Source: Lucifuga dentata
Lineage: Eukaryota > Chordata > Actinopteri > Ophidiiformes > Bythitidae
Length of the DNA stretch: 64,000 nt
NCBI GenBank assembly: GCA_014773175.1
Contig: VXCM01005622.1
Location: 11,454 to 75,453, forward strand
Direction of reading: 5' to 3'
The notes beneath the pieces were generated by a model. It was not told where the DNA came from and searched no databases. It saw only the letters and a list, made by a program, of their open reading frames with translations. Numbering within the stretch: the stretch's first letter is position 1; every line of letters starts with the position of its first letter. This document shows, piece by piece, positions 57,267-64,000 of the stretch. A program made the position numbers and the translations under genes.

Positions 57267-60200
57267 ATGAAAACGACCAACGAGCAAAAGATCCTTAGGA
57301 AATGCAGCTGCGGATGGGCCAAAGTGACTACTCATCGGGGTCTGTGAATCCACCAAGGGAAAGCAAAGTGTGGGGCGAGGAACCAGTTGCAAGCTTGCAT
57401 TGCACAAGCAGATGAGACAAGGAGGACACAGAGCCCAGTTGAGCACCACAGTGCTGCTGAGCCCTCTACTGCAGATGGTGAGAGAGAGGAACTGCACCAG
57501 CTTTCCCAGCAGGAAGTGCACCACCAACAGCAGGAGCACAGCCCACAGAATGAGCAGCACATTGAGCCCGCAAGCAGTGAACCCACAAGTGGAGCAACAC
57601 CAAAGGAGAAGCCAATGCATCAGGCTAAAATCAGGTGGCCAAAGGCCAGTGACAAGGAGGCATGGAGACGCTTTGAACAGAGTGTACACCCAATGCTCCA
57701 GAAGTCATTGGCAGGCAGCACAACTGCCAAACTCAATCTCTTCAGTAATGTCATCTGCCAAGAAGGGAAGGAGAAATTTGTTGAGGTGCCCCAGAAGAAG
57801 AACACCCCCAAGCCAAAAGGAAGACAAGAGATGGAAATCCTCAAGTTGGTGAAAGAAAGGCAGCTTCTCCGGAAAGCATGGAGGAAAGCTGAAGAGCACG
57901 AGAAGGAGGGGCTGAAGATTCTCTGGGACCAGTTAAAAGGCAGGCTTGCAAACCTGAGGAGAGCAGAATGGATTCGGAAGCACAGAAGTAGGAAAGAGAA
58001 GGCAAAGGCAAGTTTCTTCCAGGACCCTTTCAAATATGCCAGAAGTCTGCTGGAGGAGAAGAAGTCTGGGAAGCTTGAAGTCACTGCAGAGGAGCTGGAG
58101 AACCACATGAAAGAACAACTCTATAACAGCAATAGAAACATCCCCCTCGGCTCCCCAGGATATATGCCGCGTCCCCCAGAACCTACCTCCCAGTTTGATA
58201 TCTCACCACCCAAGTGGTCAGAGACCAAGCAGGCGGTAGAGAAAGCAAGATCTGCATCAGCACCTGGACCAAATAGTGTGCCCTATAAGGTCTACAAGAA
58301 CTGCCCCATGGTGCTGAAGCTACTCTGGAGGCTGACGAGAGTTTCCTGGAAAACCCAATCTATCCCATCTTCATGGAGTAGAGCCGTAACCACCTTCATC
58401 CCTAAAGGGAAAGATTCCTGGAACATCACCCAGTTTAGAGGCATTACCCTACTCAATGTGGAAGGGAAGCTTTTCTTTACAGTCCTGGCAAGACTCATGG
58501 CCAAGTACTTCCTGCTCAACAAGTACATCGATACCAGCTGCCAGAAGGCAGGAGTACCAGGGTTCCCTGGCTGCGTCGAACACCCTACCATGATCTGGGA
58601 ACAAATTCAGACAGCCAAATGTGAGAAATCAGATCTGCACGTGGTTTGGCTTGACCTGGCAAATGCCTATGGATCTGTCCCACACCAGCTCATCACCTTT
58701 GCCCTCAACTTCTTCCACATACCAACCTCCATCCAAAGCCTGGTATCGGCTTACTTTGGCAATTTCTATGTATGCTACATAACTCAGCAAGCCATGACTG
58801 GTTGGCGGCAGCTCCAAAAAGGAATAGCGATGGGTTGCTCCATCTCTCCTGTTCACGGCAGCCTTCGAGATCATCCTAATTGGTGGAAGGCAGATGGTCC
58901 ATGGTGTGAGAACCCAGTCAGGACATTGTCTACCAGCCCTCCGAAGCTACATGGACGATGTCACCACACTTCTTCAAACAGCTGCTTGCACAAACAGGCT
59001 CTTGAAAAGATTGGAGGAGCTCCTCAATTGGGTGCGGATGAAAATTACGCCAGCTAAGTCTCGGAGTTTATCAATCCGGAAAGGAGCCAGGAGTAACAAC
59101 ATCTCCTTCTCCGTCGACGGGGAAAAGGTTCCGCTGTTGGCAGAGCAGTCAATGCGAAGTCTTGGGAGGCTCTACACTGCTGACCTCTTGGTCAAACACG
59201 TGGCTTCCTCCATTATGACTCAGCTCTCTGAAGGCCTGGGGAAGATTGACCGAAGCCATCTCCTGGGAAAGTTCAAGGTCTGGTGCTACCAGGTTACCTG
59301 GTACCATAGCCTAATGTGGCCATTGAAGTTGTGCAAGATCACTTCGACAACAGTAATGAAGATGGACTCAAAGGCCAATAATTACATCTGCAAATGGCTA
59401 GGTCTTCCTCGGTGCCTCTCCAGTGCAGCCCTGTTTGGAAGAAACACACTCCGGTTGCCATTGAAATCACTCAACCTTGGCTACAGACAGGAGAAGGTTA
59501 GGCTCTTGTTCAAACTCAGAGACTCATCCAACCCTTTGGTACAAAAGGCCAAGGCCCCAGTTTGGACAGGGTGCAAGTGGAGGGCTGAAGAAGCAGTTGA
59601 GCAAGCTATCAGCCAGCTGAAGCAGCAGGAGATAGTCNGTGCAAGTGGAGGGCTGAAGAAGCAGTTGAGCAAGCTATCAGCCAGCTGAAGCAGCAGGAGA
59701 TAGTCGGGCGGTTGCAGCCAGGAAAGACCGGGCTTGGGTGGGGACCAGCTCCAAAGCTGTGGTCTAAAGCCTCCAAGAAGGAGAGGAAAGAGTTGGTGGT
59801 CTCCGAAGTGTCCAAGATGGAGGAGGAGAAATATAAGATCAGGGCCGTAAGCCAACACCAGCAAGGGAGGTAGACAAACTGGGAAGCAGTGACCAACAGA
59901 GCTTTAATGTAGGTGGATATGTGGAGGATTCTGCAAGCAAGGCTGAGCTTCCTCATAAGGTCCACGTATGACATCCTCCCATGTCCCAGAAACTTACATC
60001 TCTGATATGGCTCAGAAGCAAACTGCCACCTCTGTGACACCCAGAACCCCAGCTTGCAGCACATACTAACAGGCTGCAAATCCTCTTTGACCCGGTACAG
60101 ATGGCACCATGACCGGGTCCTGCGGAAACTGGCAGAGGTTTTGGAGGCACGCAGACTCAAAGCAAATAAGACCAGCTTATCATCCATCCAATCGAGGATA

Positions 60201-60824
60201 CACTTCGTCAGGCAAGGGGCTGAATCNGCAAATAAGACCAGCTTATCATCCATCCAATCGAGGATACACTTCGTCAGGCAAGGGGCTGAATCATGGAACA
60301 TTGCCTGGAAGGAGTGGTCTGCCCTGACACCAGGTTGCGAGTGGAACATGAGAGTTGACCTGGACCGCCAACTCAAGTTCCCACATGAGATTGCCACAAC
60401 CGTCCTACAGCCAGACATCGTCCTGTGGTCTAGTGGTTCATCCTTGCCAGGACAGTGATCATGGCTGAACTCACTGTCCTGTGGGAGGAAGGTATGGAGG
60501 CAGCCTTCGAAAAGAAGAAGAAGTACAGTGAGCTGTCTGCAGTATGTATGGAAGCAGGGTGGAAGGCATCCACCTTCCCAGTGGANGTACAGTGAGCTGT
60601 CTGCAGTATGTATGGAAGCAGGGTGGAAGGCATCCACCTTCCCAGTGGAGATCGGCTGCTGAGGCTTCATTGGAAAATCCACCCAACAGTTCCTGAAGGT
60701 TCTGGGAATCACCGGGTCCAGGCAATGGAAGGCACACAGGAAGTTGGCTGAAGAGGCGGAACAGGGAAGCTTCTGGCTTTGGCTCAGAAGGAACGACGCA
60801 GTGTGGGGAAAACAAGGATCTTAG
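57267..60824 (+). pseudogene. R2-superclade LINE open reading frame with restriction-like endonuclease, decayed
   Basis: The product would copy its own RNA into DNA at a nick made by its own endonuclease. From a possible ATG at 57267 come a zinc-finger-like stretch KCSCGWAKVTTHRGL with a stop (TGA 57343-57347 region), a Lys-rich linker, the RT domain (ASAPGPNSVPYKVYK, FRGITLLNVEGKLFF, WLDLANAYGSVPH), a frameshift near 58855, then SYMDDV at 58945-58962. Further on lie a CX2CX8HX4C knuckle (60024-60077) and PDIVLWS at 60411-60431, typical of the restriction-like endonuclease of R2, NeSL and Hero elements. Stops at 59871, 59910, 60003 and 60660 and a frameshift near 60456 kill it. The natural end is TAG at 60822. 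N at 59638, 60227 and 60586 join false duplications. The exact clade is uncertain. Confidence 0.85.
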
Positions 60825-60834
60825 GGTCAGCTGC

Positions 60835-61020
60835 AGGGAGCGGAAGGGAGACGTCCCTAGTACCGCTGCCCCACCACCTTGAGATGTTCTGGGATTAAAG
60901 GGGCGAAACATCAGTGACGGGTGGCCACCAGCTGATGACCCTGCAGCTGACCCAGAGGCACTGGCAGAGGTGCGACAGGCAGCAATGTCCTGCAGGTAGC
61001 ATATACCTGTGCTTCCATCT
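60835..61020 (+). repeat. 186-bp LINE 3' end
   Basis: It directly follows the reading frame and is the true 3' UTR of the element. The same hairpin-forming start is present as in the left copy. No poly(A) tail is seen. Confidence 0.88.
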
Positions 61021-61058
61021 ATATATCGCTGGCCTAGAGATTGTCAGAATCATCAAAT

Positions 61059-61069
61059 TATGTATACAG

Positions 61070-61101
<32 letters not shown>

Positions 61102-61550
61102 TAGCAGATTTATTTCCCACATAGGAATGTGACCATCAGAACAGATTCTCAGAGCTGAGAATATCTGATATGTGATATGTGCCAAGAGTGAGCATGAAAT
61201 CAGTCTTTGGTCTTTTTGTGCCTGGCTAAAGGTTTCCAATCAGTTCAAGTAAAAGTATGAGTAGCTTTAGCAGCATCTCCATTTGTACTGTGTATTGTGT
61301 TTCCTCTCAGTTTGCAGTAAATCAGCAGTCATTGTCAGTTCAGCCTCGTCTCCATCTGATCAGATATCAGCTTCACTGCTGTCCGCTGGAAACATAAACC
61401 ACAACACTCGCTGATGACCACTGTAAAACGACAGACCTTCTGCAGAGCCAGACTCAGAGAGACTGAACCAGGAAAAAAAAAACAGAGATAAAGAATGAGA
61501 ACGGGTTGATAAAGACCACCAATGGCTTTCTTTCTTTTTCTTTTTCTTTT

Positions 61551-61582
<32 letters not shown>

Positions 61583-62227
61583 TCCTTTAGTACTTACTTA
61601 CAAAATGAACAGTGAAACTGAAGTCTTCCTACAACGTTTTTAATGGCCTGCAAAGCTCTCTGACAATCATTGCTGTAAAGTGAGGAGGTCACAGGTCACC
61701 TATCAGATGGGACAAATATTTCTGCGACCTAATTTTGATCACAGATACATAAAGAAAGTCTAAAGGAAATAAAGATCTGGCGAAGAAGAGATTTTGACAG
61801 CTAAAGAGCCTAAAATTCACACTTCATCTTTCACAAAATGATTCATTAGTACTTCAACAACTTAACTAAGCATTAAATGCAAAAAAACTCACATTTTAAG
61901 GCTTTGAGGACCACAAAATGACTCTAAGCATTTACTAGAAAGCAAAAGATTTTTGTTTTTACCACTTTTCTAACACCTCCTCCAAAATTAAAACAGTTCA
62001 TTAATACTTTAGCAAACACTGAATGATTCATTGATGCCTTACTGAACAAAAAATTATTATTTAACAATTTATCAAACACAAAATGATTTTTACGCCAAAT
62101 ATGAAATGATTCTTACTAAATACTAAATGAATGTTTACTACATCATTCTTTAAGACATTATATATGTGTTATATATATTATATAATGTGCAAAAAGTGAA
62201 GGGGTCTGAAAACTTTCTTGAGGCACT

Positions 62228-62275
<48 letters not shown>

Positions 62276-64000
62276 TATATATATATATAATTAGCTAACA
62301 GCTAATTTTCATGTGCAGTCCCTGAGCAGGTAAACATTAAACAGACTGCCACAGTACACAGACACATAACATCATACATCAGTACACTAATACATGCACA
62401 AACACTTGTGTGTATAGAAGCTAAATGATTCTTAAAAAACTTTACTAAAACACTAAATGATTCTTTAATTATTTACTATATATTAAATGAGTCTTAACTA
62501 CAGTATCAAACACTGAATAATTAACATTAATTGATCTTTAAAGACTAATTGACGTCCAGTTGTTATGGTGTCTTTACATTTAACAATGATCTTCCATCCA
62601 CTTATTATCCTTATTATCACTTATTATCTGCAGATTTTCTCTGATGTGATGTTATAATTGAGATTTTATTCTGTTTTGAAACTTCTAATTGTACATGATG
62701 ATTGTATTAGTTATACCGATGTTTGATATAATATGTTTGTGTATTTATGGATAATAGTTGTTTGTTTTATAAGATTTTTTTTAAAGTAATATCTGATAAT
62801 TGTTTTATGTTTCCCTAGTTTGCCTATGTATTTAAACTTATTGATGTAAATTCTTTTGTGGGTTTGTCACGATGAGCAACTTTCACATTTCACAATTATT
62901 TGATTCATATACAATGTACAAATAAACATGTACAGACATACATACACATATATACACATTCAAACATACATGCACAAACTAGTTGTTCCTCTAATTTTAC
63001 TCCCCAGTGGAAATAAACTGGTAAAAAATCCAAATAACTGGAAAAATGTTGTTGTCTAGTCAAAAACATTAGTGACTTGTGTTAGGACTGAGACTCACAG
63101 TATTTCTAAAATTTATCAATATTCACCTTTTAACATAAATTAAAGCGTCTGCATGCAAAACATGTTCTTTTTGTGTTCATCCTCCACATGGTCCCAAAAC
63201 AGTTCAACTTTAATGCTGTGGCTCATGTCTGCTATTCTCTGTGACGTACTGGCCTCTAGTGGCCATAAAGAGACATTACACCGCAGAGGACATTTCTCAT
63301 GACCTTGTACAATTATGGATCCTTCTTATTCCATAGTTTTGGTCTGTTTCATTTCTCTCCTTTAGGATTCATCTCATAATTTTGTGGCCTCTGCTGCTCT
63401 AACTTTGTCTCCTGTATAATTTATCTCTTTGGATTGTCTCTCCTCAGGTTTCTTTTTTTTCCCTTACATTCTAAAGTTTTTTGGGATTTTTTTTTCTGCC
63501 TCTTCACAGAACTCAGGCTGAGTCCAAGAATGAAAATAAAATAATAAATAAAGTAAATTCACCTGCAACCTGCTGATCAGTGCAGAGATGCAGAGTATGT
63601 GAAGAGCAAAAGCCAACCTAAGACAATTAAAGCTTCAGTTTCAAGGTACATATACTCAGACTACTTTGACCTCTGACCTTTATTTAAAAGAAAACAACAA
63701 AAAACTACATTTTCTTTCTGGCCATGAAAACTTCTCTGATTTCTCTCTGACTCTCTGATTTTCTTCTCAGTGAATAATCAGAGTGCTTTGACTTTTTCCC
63801 TACACATTGGTTGTCACGGTCCTGATCGAAGAAGACCTGCAGCTGAAGACCTGCAGTAAAATTAGAGGAACAACTAGTTTGTGCAGCTGATGCAAGCTGA
63901 TAACCGTTGTGGATCTCAGAGTTTCAGCAAAATGGCTGAAATATAAAAGAACCCAAATGTGTGAGGATCAGACACAGGAAGTGTTATCGCACCTTTTTTG
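61059..64000. other. Intergenic right end of the window
   Basis: Contains TA repeats at 61070-61090, (CTTT)n at 61530-61587, and CA plus TA repeats at 62230-62288. A stretch with GTGAAGGGGTCTGAAAACTT at 62197-62216 resembles the end of a common fish transposon. No gene is supported. Confidence 0.4.

Larger units (their letters stand above)
55878..61058. mobile_element. TA-flanked MITE split by the LINE
   Basis: The terminal 36 bp at 55878-55913 and 61023-61058 are inverted copies with one mismatch (ATTTGATGATTCTGACAA at the ends). TA lies at 55876-55877 and 61059-61060. Without the LINE the element is about 0.9 kb. TA duplications suggest the Tc1/mariner group. Confidence 0.7.

Noticed and set aside
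59609..60712. Long minus-strand ORF of 367 codons
   Set aside because: It is antisense to the LINE reading frame and runs through assembly N positions; no domain is seen.
56805..61020. LTR retrotransposon suggested by flanking direct repeats
   Set aside because: The coding region has a LINE-type RT, a CCHC knuckle and a restriction-like endonuclease motif. There is no gag, protease or integrase, and the repeats lack TG...CA ends.
63549..63620. Possible short Cys-containing minus exon
   Set aside because: Splice-like signals flank a stretch reading FCSSHTLHLCTDQQ, but there is no neighbouring exon or family match, so it is within chance expectation.

Overview
The window looks like a teleost fish nuclear genome: AT-rich, intron-containing genes with vertebrate splice sites, fish-type tRNA-derived SINEs and dense DNA-transposon and microsatellite content. 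No prokaryotic, plasmid, CRISPR, rRNA or genuine tRNA feature was seen.

Three genes are supported. (1) At 433-578 (+) lies the last coding exon of a natriuretic-peptide-receptor-type membrane guanylate cyclase, closest to NPR-B. (2) dek runs on the minus strand from a non-coding first exon near 18481-18545 to a stop at 5941. Eleven coding exons join in frame to 465 residues, with a SAP-like DNA-binding core, an acidic/basic middle and the C-terminal DEK domain. (3) kcnv1 (Kv8.1, a modulatory voltage-gated K+ channel subunit) runs on the plus strand in three coding exons, 27855-38287. The cyclase and dek converge; dek and kcnv1 are transcribed divergently from about 9 kb apart. The three genes have no obvious shared function.

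From about 40 kb to the end the window is mostly mobile DNA. It holds a decayed R2-superclade LINE (56805-61020) with zinc-finger, reverse transcriptase and restriction-like endonuclease parts. This LINE is flanked by its own 186-bp repeats and inserted in a TA-flanked MITE. There are also two SINEs with target-site duplications, Harbinger-like elements (one carrying a broken Myb/SANT-like gene), Tc1-like elements, several foldback elements and many microsatellites. A roughly 580-bp MITE with TTAA target sites is present in eight substantial and two small copies across the window; one copy can be compared with an empty site.

The assembly carries a systematic fault. More than 30 single N bases occur, and most join two copies of the same 65-67 bp or two halves of a homopolymer or microsatellite. 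One of these adds a false 22-residue duplication to kcnv1. The one large gap (10111-10229) lies inside a copy of the TTAA MITE. No convincing new multi-gene system was found. The most notable points are the LINE nest, the TTAA family with its empty site, the foldbacks and two unassigned exon-like stretches (42965-43059 and 48748-49103).
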